A stretch of DNA of 64,000 nucleotides from Citrobacter koseri (lineage in GTDB: Bacteria; Pseudomonadota; Gammaproteobacteria; Enterobacterales; Enterobacteriaceae): NCBI GenBank assembly GCA_900446925.1, contig UAVY01000001.1:1-64000 (forward strand), given 5' to 3'. Positions 8,677 through 18,992 of the stretch are shown one piece after another. The position numbers and the translations under genes were made by a program. Position 1 is the first letter of the stretch. The number at the start of each line of letters is the position of its first letter. Below the pieces are notes generated by a model. That model did no database searches. It saw only the letters and a program-made list of their open reading frames with translations, and had not been told where the DNA came from.

Positions 8677-10727
8677 TCAAAACGTCACGTTCACTTTTCC
8701 CCAGAATGTTCTTCCCCGGTTCATTCACTGACGTATTCGCGGAGTAACCAAAGCTGCTGTTACCGGCAAGGTTCAGATGTTCGCTGTAAGCTTTATCAAA
8801 CAGATTATCAACGCCCGCGCTGAGTTTCACAGACTTGTTCAGCCGGTAGGCCCGCATTCGCGGAGAATATGGCGAACCCCGCGCTGCTATCAAAATCTTT
8901 ACCCACGACGTTCCCTTCGTTAATTGCGACGCGATGCTGGCTGCTGACCAGACGCAGCAGACCGGTACTGCTCCAGTCGCCGCGTTCCCATGTCAGACCC
9001 AGGCGCGCTTCAAGCGGCGGTATCTGCGGCAATGGCTGATGGTCATCGGTATTTCGCCCCCAGGAATAAGCAAGGCTGGCATCGGTTTTCCATGTTTCGG
9101 TCAATTGATAGCCGATGCCCGCTTCTCCCCCCATGATGGTCGCATTGACGTTATCAACCTGACTTATACGGGGATGGATGAGGGTCGTAACGGAACAGAA
9201 TAAAATCATTAACCCGGCCAATATAGGCAGAAACCCAGCCGTTAAGACGCTTACCGGTATACTGCGCGCCAATATCAAGCTGAGTCGTCTTTTCCGTTTT
9301 GACGTTATCGAAAACATCTGCCGACCCGCCAGGGCCATAGGTAGGAGAAAAAAACTCCCAGTAGTCGGGGAAACGCTCGGTATAGCCGATCCCCGCGTAA
9401 AACATCACGGGCATCTCCGCCAGATTATGCTCAACGCGCACAAACCCGGCCGGTAGTAGATCCGTGCGCTGCGAGGAAGCCGGTGTCAGTGAAATTGTCC
9501 ACCAGTACGCGATCAAGACGCGCGCCGCCTGTCACTTTGCTTTGCTCCGTCGCAAGCCAGGTCCAATTCACTGAATAAACCATAGTCATGAAAACGGGCG
9601 TCTTTGTCCCAGCGATCATCATCTTTACTGCGATGCGTGCTCAGTTGCGTATCAACGCCGCTGCGTAACTCATAGTCTGACCACAACCACGTTCCCATCA
9701 TCCGTCCGCCAACGGTACGGCGATCCAGTTGCATTGCCATTGGCATACTCATCGAATGCATGGCAGAACCGTGTTCCATCGCCGAACCCATGCTTCCTGA
9801 CATATTCATGCCGGGAGCGCGCAGCGAGGTAGTTATCCATAACGTGATTCGCATAGTTGTAGTAGATATTCGCTTCTAACTTATCAAATACCTCGCCGAT
9901 GCCGGATTTCTCAAACCGCATCCCCAAGCTTTCACGCCTGAACCGGGAACCGTCCATACTGCGCCCGGCATAGCGAGCTTCACCGTCGCCTTTACCCGCC
10001 GTCATTTCCAGCAGCGTGTCTTTGTCTGGCGTCCAGCCCAGCGCCATATCGCCGTTCCATTTATCCCATGTCGACGGCACGCGGTCGCCATTGCCATCTT
10101 TGTAGTCACCCCGCCCGGGATTTGTTGGCCGATAAGCCGCAAATAGCCGTCCTCACTTCCCAGACTGATGTCCGCATTTTCATCCCAGCGGTTATTCGAG
10201 GCGGCAAGGACGCTGGCCGTCCCCTGAATACCGGGTTTATCAAAACGCGGCTGTTCCCGGTCAAAGCGGAGGGTTCCCGCAGAGTTACCCGGCCCCAGAG
10301 CACGGTTTCCGGCCCCTTTATCAGGGTCAGCACATCAAAACTTTCCGGGGAGATATAAGAACTCGGCGCATCCATACGTGCCGGGCAGGCTCCCGGCATT
10401 TCGCCGTTATCGGTCAAAATTCGCAGACGAGAGCCAAACATCCCGCGAAAGACCGGATCGCCGTTTGTCCCGCCATTGCGAATTTGCGAGAACCCAGGGA
10501 TCGTTTTCAGATAATCAGAGCCATCGCTGGCGGGAACGGGCTGACGAGGCGTTTTTGGCGACGTGACGATTTCCAGCGGAGAAGCGACCGGCGCGGTCAC
10601 CAATCATTACCGAATCATCCGCCATTTTTGCATGATCGTGCTGTTCGCTTGCCCACGCCGCCTTTGCGGTCAGCGCGATCAGGACCAGAGAAGCCAGAGG
10701 AGTAAGCCCGAAGTATTGCCGTTTCAT
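8677..10727 (-). CDS. TonB-dependent copper receptor (OprC-like), heavily frameshifted in the read
   Basis: Outer-membrane TonB-dependent receptor of about 680 aa after restoring roughly ten single-base indels, mostly extra G, C or T plus one missing G near 10290. A signal peptide (MKRQYFGLTPLASLVLIALT) is followed by EQHDHAKMADDS and a TonB-box-like IVTAPVASP. The plug domain follows (SDYLKTIPGFSQIRNGGTNG, FRGMFGSRLRILTDN, IKGPETVLWG), then a 22-strand type barrel. A loop (about 9755-9850) is rich in Met and His (MNMSGSMGSAMEHGSAMHSM), typical of copper receptors of the OprC/NosA type. The barrel ends EPGRTFWGKVNVTF, whose terminal Phe is the usual assembly signal. The eight frame steps all go the same way, which points to sequencing error, but real decay cannot be excluded for a non-essential gene. 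Confidence 0.85.
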
Positions 10728-10811
10728 AACATTCCTTACTGTTTTTCAGGCGCAACGACGCATTGCCCGTCAAAAGGGCAAAACGCTACGCAATGTCTGT
10801 TTTTTTATTGT

Positions 10812-11255
10812 TTAAAACGAAAACGGAAATACAGCAGGCGGCGCGCGAGCGCGCTGAGGCGCCCACGGGCGGAAGATAACAGAAAGGCGTAATGGCCGTA
10901 CTGAACAACGGATAACAAACAGCAGCAACAGCCAGAGCAAGAACACCAGCGCAAACTGGACAAACGGCAGATGTACCAGCAACTGGCAGTACCCGCAGAC
11001 GATCTCTTCCACGGGCGACATCGCTTTGCCAGACATCATCTGGTGAGCGACCGAAAGAGAAGGCTCACACGGCGCAGAAGCCGCCATGTCATGGTGGCAA
11101 GCCCTGACGACATCATCACCATTGAGTGCGACGAGTGCTCACAGTCGGCCTGGCGGGCAATTGATTTTTGAAATAACGGGCGCAATAAACAACATGGCGA
11201 CGGCAAATAATGCCAGCCATGCTGTTATTCGGTTGATTCGCGTTCGCCCGTGCAA
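10812..11255 (-). CDS. DUF2946 small membrane protein, probable copper-associated
   Basis: Small protein of about 146 aa of the DUF2946 type often found with copper-related TonB receptors. A probable TTG start at 11255 gives HGRTRINRITAWLALFAVAMLF, one membrane helix. The central part is His/Met-rich with cysteines (DCEHSSHSMVMM, EEIVCGYCQLLVHLP, where CGYC is a putative metal-binding pair). A second helix (FVQFALVFLLWLLLLFVI) follows, and the end is ...QRARAPPAVFPFSF; the RARAPP tail is a DUF2946 hallmark. Two or three extra bases (near 11150 and 11100) split it. It lies 84 nt upstream of the receptor on the same strand, probably one operon. Confidence 0.75.
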
Positions 11256-11322
11256 AACGTTACCCGGAGGTTGAGGTGTTTGTCAGATTGTAACTGATTT
11301 ACATTCGCAATATCATAACTAA

Positions 11323-12633
11323 TTACAGGGGAACAGGTGATTCATAGCCCCACACATCACATCTCGCTTCCCTGACCTGCGCTAAAAACTTATAGTGCTC
11401 TTTACTCAGGCCATATTTCTTCATTCTGAGATAGAGCTTTTTACGGGGAATTTGCAGGTACTCTGCCACTTCGTTAATGCGCCCCCTGGATGGATATTCA
11501 GCGCTTCGGTGATGATCTGCCGTTCAACGTCTTCAACCCGCTGGGTCAAGCGGCGTCGGCTCACCGACGTGCATCTGTGGATTCGCCGTTTCCGCGAGCG
11601 GCAATACCCCCACGGCAAACAGTTCGGCGGCGTTCGCCAGTTCACGGACGTTGTTCGGCCACACCCGGCGCATCATCCCCTTCAGCAGGTCGTTATCCAC
11701 CTCCGGCACCGGATGATTCAGCCGTTGACAGGCTTTCTGCAAATAATGATGGAACAACGGCCCGATATCATCAGGTCGCTGTGACAGGGGCTGACAGGCG
11801 ATTTGCGTCATAGCGAAACAGTAATAAAGCTCCGCCACAATCTGGTTGCTGGCCGCCAGTTCCACCAGCGAAGCGTTGCCGATACCGATCAGGCGAAAAG
11901 GCCGCCGCTCCAGACTCTGCAACTGCACCAGTTGATGCTGCTGTTCACGGGTCAGATTCTCAGGGTGACTTAATACCAGCGTCCCGCCCTGAACCTGCGC
12001 GATAAGCTCATTAAGTTTTTGGGCACTGGCAGGGGTCAGTTCGCAGTAAATAAAAGGGCCCCCGGCGTTACGCCCCAGTTGGTGCAAATAGCGCGCGCCG
12101 GTCATGCGGCCGGTTCCCGGTTCGCCGTAAAGCCAGACCGCAATATCCGTTTCTGCCAGTTGCTGTAAGCGCTGACGATACTGATGCGTCCATTGGCTGC
12201 GCCCAATTAGCTCAACCTGCAACTTCTGCTGGCAGTACTGGCGACGCGCTATCACCGATTGCCTATGGCGTAACGCCGCCTCAACCAGCGAGAGTAACAT
12301 GCCCGGGTCTACCGGCTTTTGCAGAAAATCCCAGGCCCCTTTTTTCACCGCATCCACCGCCATAGGCACATCGCCATGCCCGGTGATAAGCAGAATCGGC
12401 AGCTGCTCGTCATCCTGATGAAACAGCGTCATCAAATCGATGCCGGAGCAGCCAGGCATGCAGACATCGCTCAACACGATACCGGGCCAGTCCTTCTGCA
12501 CCCACTCCCGCGCATCAAAGGGATTATTGCAGACACAGACGCGATAGCCCGCCTGCTCAAGCAGCTGTGTATAGGCATCAAGCACATCGGCATCATCATC
12601 AATCAGCAGAATCGAACATTCATTACTCAACAT
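11323..12633 (-). CDS. pgtA: PgtA, NtrC-family response regulator of phosphoglycerate transport
   Basis: Response regulator for expression of the phosphoglycerate transporter PgtP. Receiver domain at residues 1-125: acidic pocket DDD near 12-14, phospho-acceptor Asp56 in LSDVCMPG, and Lys in FLQKPVD. A central AAA+-like region (about 145-340) follows, then a Fis-type helix-turn-helix (QGRINEVAEYLQIPRKKLYL). The AAA+ part is degenerate. Walker A reads GEPGTGRM (Arg in place of Lys), and I find no GAFTGA loop needed for sigma-54 contact. Extra bases near 11553 (T) and 11498 break the frame; the restored protein ends ...YESPVPL. The start overlaps the pgtB stop by 11 nt. Confidence 0.93.
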
Positions 12634-14633
12634 CTTTTACATCCGTCACATTGAATTGCAGCACCACGCAGGCATTTCGCGTCAACGTGGACGCCAGGCG
12701 CAACGCGCCTTCCATTTGCGTCATCAGCGAAACACAAATCGAAAGCCCAATGCCCAGCCCCACATCTTTACTGGTCGTAAACGGCTTCAGTAATGAGGGT
12801 AGCAAGGCCGCAGGCCAGCCGGGGCCATTGTCGGCAATCAACACGCACAGCGTGTCGCCCTGAATTTGCCAGCTCACCGTAATTGCCGCCGCGTTCGGGC
12901 AGGCGTCGAGCGCATTCGCCAGCACGTTCACCAGCACCTGCTGGATGCGTACTTCATCACCGCTGACCCAAACGGTTTCATCCGGTATCGCGAGCGCCCC
13001 CTGCTGAGGCTTATGGCGCATCGCCAGCAGTTCCCACGCCGCCGTAAACGTCTGGCGCAAATCAACCGGATGCAGCGGCGTTTCCAGTTCAGCACGACGG
13101 GTAAACTGGCGCAGCGAGCGGATAATCGCGTCAATGCGGTTAATCAGCCCTTCCGCTTTGCTTAACGTCGTTCGCGCCTGCTCCGTCTGCCCCTGTTCAA
13201 TCGCCCGCCCCGCCGTAAACAGATACATCGACAGCGCATTCAGCGGCTGGTTGATCTCATGCGCCAGCGTGGTCATCGTCTGCCCGACCACCGCCAGTTT
13301 TGCCGTCTGGATCAGCTCGTCCTGGGTGGCGCGCAGATCGGCCTCAATCGCTTTTCGCTCGGCGATCTCCTGCTCAAGTTGCTGTTTTTGCGCGTTAAGC
13401 TGACCTAGCGTGTGGCGAAGCAAACCCGCAATACGCCCCAGCTCATCCCGCCCATACACCGGAATCGTGGCATCCGTCCGCCCTAAACCAATCTGCACCA
13501 CCGCCTGATTCAGCGCGGTAAAGCGTTTCACCAGCCGCGAACGGATGAAATAATGGTTCAACACCCATGCCAGCAGCAGCGCCAGCAGCGTCGCCACCAG
13601 AATCAACCCGCCGCTAACGCGGACAATCTGCTCCATACGCTGATTAAACATCTGCATTTGCTGGTGACTGCTGCCCAGTTGGGCCTCAAGCAGCGTCCTG
13701 AAGCGCCCCAGCGTCGCTTCTCTGGCACGGCTGGCATCCACTAACGCTTTTTGCGCGGCGACATAGTCGCGCATGGTGTCCGGCATTTTATTTTTTCACC
13801 ATGCCAATTTCCAGCAACTCATCAATGGTTTGTCGCAGGGTAATCGTGCTCGGCCAGTCATTCAGCGCACGAATATTTTCATCCGCCGTTTTTTTCAGGT
13901 TTTCGAGATAGCGGATATGCGTCTCAACCAGCATGCCATCATCATTTCCAGACTTCAGTTCATTGAGCCTGTCGCGCAGGTCGTCAACAATTTGATTCTC
14001 GATGCGCGCCAGCGTATAGACCTGCTGCTGCTCGTTCTGTACTTCACGGGAGCGTTTCAGGTACTGCGCCGCATCGCCTTGCCGGGCTTCAATCTGATCC
14101 AGCAGCGTTCCCTGCTGCCAGGTGAAATCCTGCACCAGAGAATTCAGTTCAGTGGTGAAATCATCGTGCAGCCAGTCAATACGCGCAGACAGCTCCCCCA
14201 CCTTTTCACGTACCAGAAACATGTTGTAGAGCACGCGATCCAGTTCCGCCAGCAGCGCGCGGCTGTCCTGCAAAATCACCGCCAGCTGCTGGCGTTCTGC
14301 GGGTGACAGCCCCTGGCTCAGCCGCTCGATTCTATCCAGATGTTGAATAATCTGGTTGCGCAGTTGCAGGCGCACCGTAGTGTTCGGCGCCAGCAAAAAC
14401 TCATTCAACTGATCCACCACCAGATTGAGATTCCCTTCAATCAGAAAAGCAGAATGGATGCGGGGAAAATACTCATCCAGCGAATAGCGTATTTGCGAGC
14501 TTTGCTCATGCCATGAATAGAGGCTGACGCTGCTGACTATCAGCGTCAGCAGCGCGCCCATCAGGAAAGCGCCCCGTAAACTGCTGCTGATGCTGATTTG
14601 CCGCAGACGTTGCAGCATAGACCCGCCCTTCAT
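12623..14633 (-). CDS. pgtB: PgtB, membrane sensor histidine kinase
   Basis: Sensor kinase of the phosphoglycerate system, 669 aa after removing one extra A near 13793 (the known protein is about this size). An N-terminal helix (GAFLMGALLTLIVSSVSLYS) is followed by a long periplasmic coiled-coil-like domain. A second helix (GGLILVATLLALLLAWVLNHY), a HAMP segment and a coiled coil follow. The H box is TMTTLAHEINQPLNALSMYL, the N box QQVLVNVLANALDACP, and the G boxes are DNGPGW and GLGIGLSI. It phosphorylates PgtA in response to external phosphoglycerates. Its ATG overlaps the pgtC stop (ATGA), so pgtC-pgtB-pgtA is one operon. Confidence 0.95.
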
Positions 14634-15884
14634 TTCAGTTCTTCCAGTTTATTGATCGCCTGACGCTGGTTGTTGAGAAACCAGATCTGCCACTCCATCA
14701 TTTGCTGCTCCGCAAAGCTCTTATTGTCAAACTGCGCCAGCCAGGCTTCATCTTCACTGCTTGCCGGATCGACCGGCACACGGGTTAGCAGCGCGCGTAT
14801 TTCAGGCAACGGACGCTTAAGACGGGCTTCCGCGCTGTGCAGCGCTCGCCAGGCATCTTTCAACTGGGCGAGACGAAAGCTGATTGCCGTATCAAACATA
14901 CGCTGAACCAGACGCTGACGTTTCAGGATCAGCCGATAATTTAACGGCGGTTGATTCATCAGCACCGCCTGTTGCGCTGCCCGTGGGTTTCCTGCCGCCA
15001 GCGGCGTAACCGGATATTTCCCCGTATTGGCGTCAGCGAGGATCCGCTGCCCTTCCGGGCTTAGCAGATAGCGAATAAAACGCCGCGCTTCGCTGGCATG
15101 CTGGCTGTTTTTGAGTACCGCGACATAGGTGGGCGAAACGGCCGACTGCGGAAAGTAGGTAAAGGCCAGATGAGGATCGTTCAGCAACAGATTGGCATAG
15201 TTATCAATCACCGGGCCAGCCACGCCCAGCCCGCTTTTTATTTTATCCGCCACGCCAAAGCTGCGTGATGAAATCGTCACGAGGTTTCCCGCACTCGCCA
15301 ACAACGTTTCCCATCCCTGCGCCCAGCCTTTTTGTTGCAACAGCGCCTCCACCATCAGGTGGTTGGTATCCGAGCGCGATGGGCTGCTCATCAACAGCGC
15401 CCCCTGATATCTGGGATCGGTCAGGTCGTCCCAGTCCGTTGGCGAAGGCAGATGCCGTGCAGTCAGCGCCGAGCGATTAATCAGCAAACCGAATCCGATA
15501 TAGCCACAGCAACGGAGGTTGAACGGATCGATTCCGGCACCAGATGTTGACTGGACTGACGGCGCACCGTTGAACGGCGCCAGTTTTTGATGTTCCTGAA
15601 GATGCTGAAGCAACATCGGCGACGAGGTCAGAATCAGATCAACGTTTTCCGCATTTGCCGTATCAAGCAACTGTTCCAGCGAGGCGCTGGTGCGATTGAG
15701 CGTGCGAATCATCACCGACCCCGACTCCGTCTGCCAGCGCTGGATAATCCACGCGGTGGCGCTGGGGGAAAATGTTGTCGCCATCACCCAGTTCATTGCT
15801 TTGCGCCGCACAGGGTCTGAACAACGCGGTCAGCAGCAGCAACGCGAACGTTTTGCTAACCATCCCGCCCCGACGAAGAAACAT
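14630..15884 (-). CDS. pgtC: PgtC, periplasmic phosphoglycerate-responsive regulatory protein
   Basis: Periplasmic binding-protein-like component that, with PgtB, senses inducer for pgtP. A signal peptide (TFALLLLTALFRPCAAQ) is followed by an extracellular-solute-binding fold: LVMATTFSPSATAWII, SLEQLLDTANAENVDLILTS, CCGYIGFGLLINRSAL, VAGPVIDNYANLLLNDP and SPEGQRILADANTGKYPVT. One extra G near 15787 splits it. I use MFLRRGGMVSK at 15884 as the start; MVSKTF at 15863, which has a better Shine-Dalgarno (GGGGCGGG), and MNGITN at 15902 are alternatives. Confidence 0.92.
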
Positions 15885-16256
15885 GTTTGTGATCCCGTTC
15901 ATAAATATTGAGATATCGAAAAAATAGCGTTGAGACAAAACTTACCGTTTGTGACGATTAGCGGATGAATAACCACTATCGTAAAAATATTCGTGCTGGC
16001 ATCCGAAAATACCAATAAAGATTACCAGATAATGAATGTGGAATTTGTTAATATCCGCACAAGCCAGACATAAAATCAGCGCCTGATTAATTACGCCGCA
16101 TTTCACTCATTCAAAACGTGTCAAAAATAACCTTTCAATTCATCATTTTGAGTCAATTTTGACACATTTCATCGACTTGAGTTTCATCGCCGCTTATTTC
16201 ACTCTTCATGCCGAATACTCCTGATGTTCATACCAATATAAAATACAGGTGACGAC
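15885..16256. other. pgtC-pgtP divergent intergenic region
   Basis: 372 nt, AT-rich, with no gene. It must carry the promoters of pgtP (+) and pgtCBA (-). An operator-like palindrome and a near-consensus -35 element lie at 16118-16165, listed separately. The rest shows no feature that I can name. Confidence 0.6.
16118..16185 (+). promoter_or_regulatory. pgtP: Candidate pgtP promoter with TGTCAAAA repeats (possible PgtA operator)
   Basis: GTGTCAAAA (16118-16126) is repeated inverted as TTTTGACAC (16157-16165). The second copy is itself half of a near-palindrome, GAGTCAATTTTGACAC (16150-16165). TTGACA at 16159-16164 is a consensus sigma-70 -35, and 17 nt later TTTCAT is a 4/6 match to -10. PgtA seems to lack sigma-54 contacts, so a sigma-70 promoter with PgtA sites is sensible. 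No experimental support is known to me. Confidence 0.5.
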
Positions 16257-17649
16257 ATGTTATCAATATTTAAAACAGGGCCATCGGCGAATAAAGTTCC
16301 TGCTGAGAAAATTCAGGCAACTTATGGCCGATACCGTATGCAGGCGCTGCTTAGCGTATTTCTGGGCTATCTGGCGTACTATATTGTGCGCAATAACTTC
16401 ACATTATCCACGCCTTACCTGAAAGAACAGTTAGACCTGAGCGCCACGCAGATCGGTTTGCTCAGCAGCTGTATGCTCATTGCGTACGGAATCAGCAAAG
16501 GCGTCATGAGCAGCCCTCGCAGATAAAGCCAGCCCGAAAGTCTTTATGGCCTGCGGCCTGGTGCTGTGCGCTATCGTAAACGTCGGATTGGGGTTCAGTA
16601 CCGCATTCTGGATCTTCGCTGCGCTGGTTGTCCTGAACGGCCTGTTTCAGGGGATGGGCGTCGGCCCCTCTTTTATCACTATCGCTAACTGGTTCCCGCG
16701 TCGGGAGCGTGGACGTGTGGGGGCGTTCTGGAACATTTCGCATAACGTTGGCGGCGGGATTGTCGCCCCGATCGTAGGTGCCGCGTTTGCAATCCTCGGC
16801 AGTGAACACTGGCAGAGCGCCAGCTACATTGTTCCGGCCTGCGTGGCGGTGGTTTTCGCCCTGATTGTACTGCTGCTTGGTAAAGGCTCGCCGCGTGAGG
16901 AGGGCCTGCCTGCGCTGGAAGAGATGATGCCGGAAGAGAAAGTGGTGCTGAAGACCAGACACGCCGTAAAAGCGCCGGAGAACATGAGCGCATTCCAGAT
17001 CTTCTGCACGTACGTGCTGCGTAACAAAAACGCCTGGTATGTCTCCCTTGTGGACGTGTTCGTCTATATGGTGCGCTTCGGCATGATCAGCTGGTTGCCT
17101 ATCTACCTGCTGACGGTGAAACATTTTTCCAAGGAACAGATGAGCGTTGCCTTCCTGTTTTTTGAATGGGCGGCCATTCCTTCTACCCTGCTGGCCGGCT
17201 GGCTCTCCGACAAACTGTTCAAAGGGCGTCGGATGCCGTTAGCCATGATCTGTATGGCGCTGATCTTCGTCTGCCTGATCGGTTACTGGAAAAGTGAATC
17301 TCTGCTGATGGTGACGGTTTTCGCGGCGATTGTTGGCTGCCTGATTTACGTCCCGCAGTTTCTGGCCTCCGTCCAGACGATGGAAATTGTTCCCAGCTTT
17401 GCCGTAGGTTCAGCCGTTGGCTTACGCGGATTTATGAGCTACATCTTTGGCGCCTCGTTAGGTACCAGCCTGTTTGGCGTAATGGTGGATAAAATGGGCT
17501 GGCACGGCGGTTTCTATCTGCTGATGGGCGGGATCGTCTGCTGCATTCTGTTCTGCTATCTCTCTCATCGCGGCGCGCTGGAACTTGAGCAACAGCGTAA
17601 GAACACTCAGCAGGAAGACGCCTCTTTAACACTGGCCGACGCACAATAA
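16257..17649 (+). CDS. pgtP: PgtP, phosphoglycerate:phosphate antiporter
   Basis: Major facilitator of the GlpT/UhpT organophosphate:phosphate antiporter family that takes up 2- and 3-phosphoglycerate and phosphoenolpyruvate. It is 463 aa, matching the family, after removing an extra C near 16510 that would stop it at residue 89. Segments: MLSIFKTGPSANKVPAEKIQ, FLGYLAYYIVRNNFTLSTPY, then 12 membrane helices. The conserved motif NWFPRRERGRVGAFWNISHN lies between helices, with its arginines for phosphate binding. Expression is induced through PgtA/B/C encoded divergently. Confidence 0.96.
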
Positions 17650-17671
17650 TCGCCCACACCAGGGAAAAGAA

Positions 17672-17701
17672 AACCCCGGATAGCTTTTGTTATCCGGGGT
17701 T
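17672..17701. terminator. Intrinsic terminator after pgtP
   Basis: AACCCCGGATA (17672-17682) pairs with TATCCGGGGTT (17691-17701). The better T tract (TTTTCTTTT) is on the minus strand, so it would stop minus-strand read-through from serT at least as well as pgtP transcription. Confidence 0.7.
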
Positions 17702-17745
17702 CGACATGATCTGAAAGAAGCGGGATACGATATTCTTCGCCATAA

Positions 17746-17780
17746 AAACAAAGGGGCTACCTTTCGGTAACCCCTTGTTT
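17746..17780 (-). terminator. serT terminator
   Basis: A long inverted repeat (AAACAAAGGGG...CCCCTTGTTT, loop CTTTCGG) lies immediately downstream of serT on the minus strand, followed by a T-rich run. It is near-symmetrical and could work in both directions. Confidence 0.8.
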
Positions 17781-17784
17781 AATC

Positions 17785-17872
17785 TGGCGGAAGCGCAGAG
17801 ATTCGAACTCTGGAACCCTTTCGGGTCGCCGGTTTTCAAGACCGGTGCCTTCAACCGCTCGGCCACACTTCC
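17785..17872 (-). tRNA. serT: tRNA-Ser (anticodon UGA)
   Basis: 88 nt with encoded CCA (TGG at 17785-17787 on the plus strand). The acceptor stem is GGAAGTG/CGCTTCC, the anticodon loop is CTTGAAA with anticodon TGA, and there is a long class II variable arm (GACCCGAAAGGGTT) and a T arm with TTCGAAT. It is the single tRNA of this window. It separates the accessory left arm (pgt and beyond) from the conserved yccA side. In S. enterica SPI-5 lies beside this tRNA, and in E. coli K-12 the hya operon does. Confidence 0.97.
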
Positions 17873-18242
17873 TGAATGAGGCGCACTATAAACATCCCGA
17901 TGCGCCGTGTAAAGCCCGAATGTGTTCGTTTGCCTGAAAAACAGTCAAAAAGCTGTTAATAGCCTGAAATAACAACAAATTGACCATTTATTCAGCATAA
18001 AAAAGAGGCCCGGCGGCAAATGTTCCGTTGCGCCTCTTTTATTATGCGCTCATCATCAACCTTTACTGCCGCCTCTTCTCCCCCGTCACGTTTTATGTCG
18101 GGTGAGTTTCGCGACAACGCCTGAAATAACATGCTTAACCTGTTAGAGATCAAATGCGTAAAGATGGGTAAAACCGCTGTGTGATTATCAGCGGTTTTAT
18201 TATCCTCTTTCGCTAACTACATCTGTCATAAGAGAGTGACTC
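17873..18242. other. serT-yccA intergenic region with two terminator-like hairpins
   Basis: 370 nt without a protein gene. It contains AAAAGAGGC...GCCTCTTTT (18001-18040) and AAAACCGCTG...CAGCGGTTTT (18170-18198), both followed by T-rich sequence. The 130 nt between them could be a small RNA. The yccA promoter should lie in the last 50-100 nt. Confidence 0.5.
18170..18202 (+). terminator. Terminator-like hairpin upstream of yccA
   Basis: A perfect 10-bp stem AAAACCGCTG/CAGCGGTTTT with a 9-nt loop, followed by ATTAT. No protein gene ends here, so it either ends an unannotated RNA or acts as a leader hairpin for yccA. Confidence 0.5.
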
Positions 18243-18902
18243 ATGGATCGTATTATTACTTCTTCACGCGACCGCACATCGCTACTCAGCACCCATAAAG
18301 TGCTGCGCAATACCTATTTCCTGCTGAGCCTGACGCTGGCGTTCTCTGCGATCACCGCCACCGCCAGTACGGTGCTGATGCTGCCGTCTCCGGGTCTCAT
18401 TCTGACGCTGGTAGGCATGTACGGTCTGATGTTCCTGACCTATAAAACGGCGAATAAACCCACCGGTATCCTGTCGGCGTTCGCCTTTACCGGCTTCCTG
18501 GGCTACATTCTTGGCCCGATTCTCAACGCCTACCTCTCAGCGGGTATGGGCGATGTTATCGGCATGGCGCTGGGCGGTACGGCACTGGTCTTCTTCTGCT
18601 GCTCCGCTTATGTCCTGACAACGCGTAAAGACATGTCCTTCCTGGGCGGTATGCTGATGGCGGGTATCGTTGTGGTGCTGATTGGCATGGTTGCGAATAT
18701 CTTCCTGCAACTGCCTGCGCTGCATCTGGCCATCAGCGCGGTGTTTATCCTGATCTCTTCCGGGGCAATCCTGTTCGAGACCAGCAACATCATCCGTGGC
18801 GGTGAGACGAACTATATTCGCGCAACGGTCAGCCTGTATGTCTCTCTGTACAATATCTTCGTCAGCCTGCTGAGCATTCTGGGCTTCGCCAGCCGCGATT
18901 AA
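18243..18902 (+). CDS. yccA: YccA, BAX inhibitor-1 family modulator of FtsH
   Basis: Inner-membrane protein, 219 aa, with seven predicted membrane helices of the BAX inhibitor-1/UPF0005 family. The N-terminus [20 protein letters not shown] is cytoplasmic, and the first helix is [16 protein letters not shown]. It is a substrate and inhibitor of the FtsH protease and protects SecY when translocons jam. The reading frame is intact. A strong terminator follows. Confidence 0.97.
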   Translation: MDRIITSSRDRTSLLSTHKVLRNTYFLLSLTLAFSAITATASTVLMLPSPGLILTLVGMYGLMFLTYKTANKPTGILSAFAFTGFLGYILGPILNAYLSAGMGDVIGMALGGTALVFFCCSAYVLTTRKDMSFLGGMLMAGIVVVLIGMVANIFLQLPALHLAISAVFILISSGAILFETSNIIRGGETNYIRATVSLYVSLYNIFVSLLSILGFASRD

Positions 18903-18924
18903 GATATAAGAACGCATTAACCAG

Positions 18925-18952
18925 GCCCCGCTTATGCGGGGCTTTGTTTTTT
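18925..18952 (+). terminator. yccA terminator
   Basis: GCCCCGC TTAT GCGGGGC followed by TTTGTTTTTT, 25 nt after the yccA stop. Confidence 0.9.
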
Positions 18953-18992
18953 GGTAAACTGGCGCCAGTTTGACTAACGCTGTGAAGAATTT

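Noticed and set aside
17785..17872. Prophage or integrative island ending at serT
   Set aside because: No integrase, no duplicated tRNA end and no phage genes in the window; the adjacent DNA is the pgt operon. A boundary beyond the left edge cannot be excluded.
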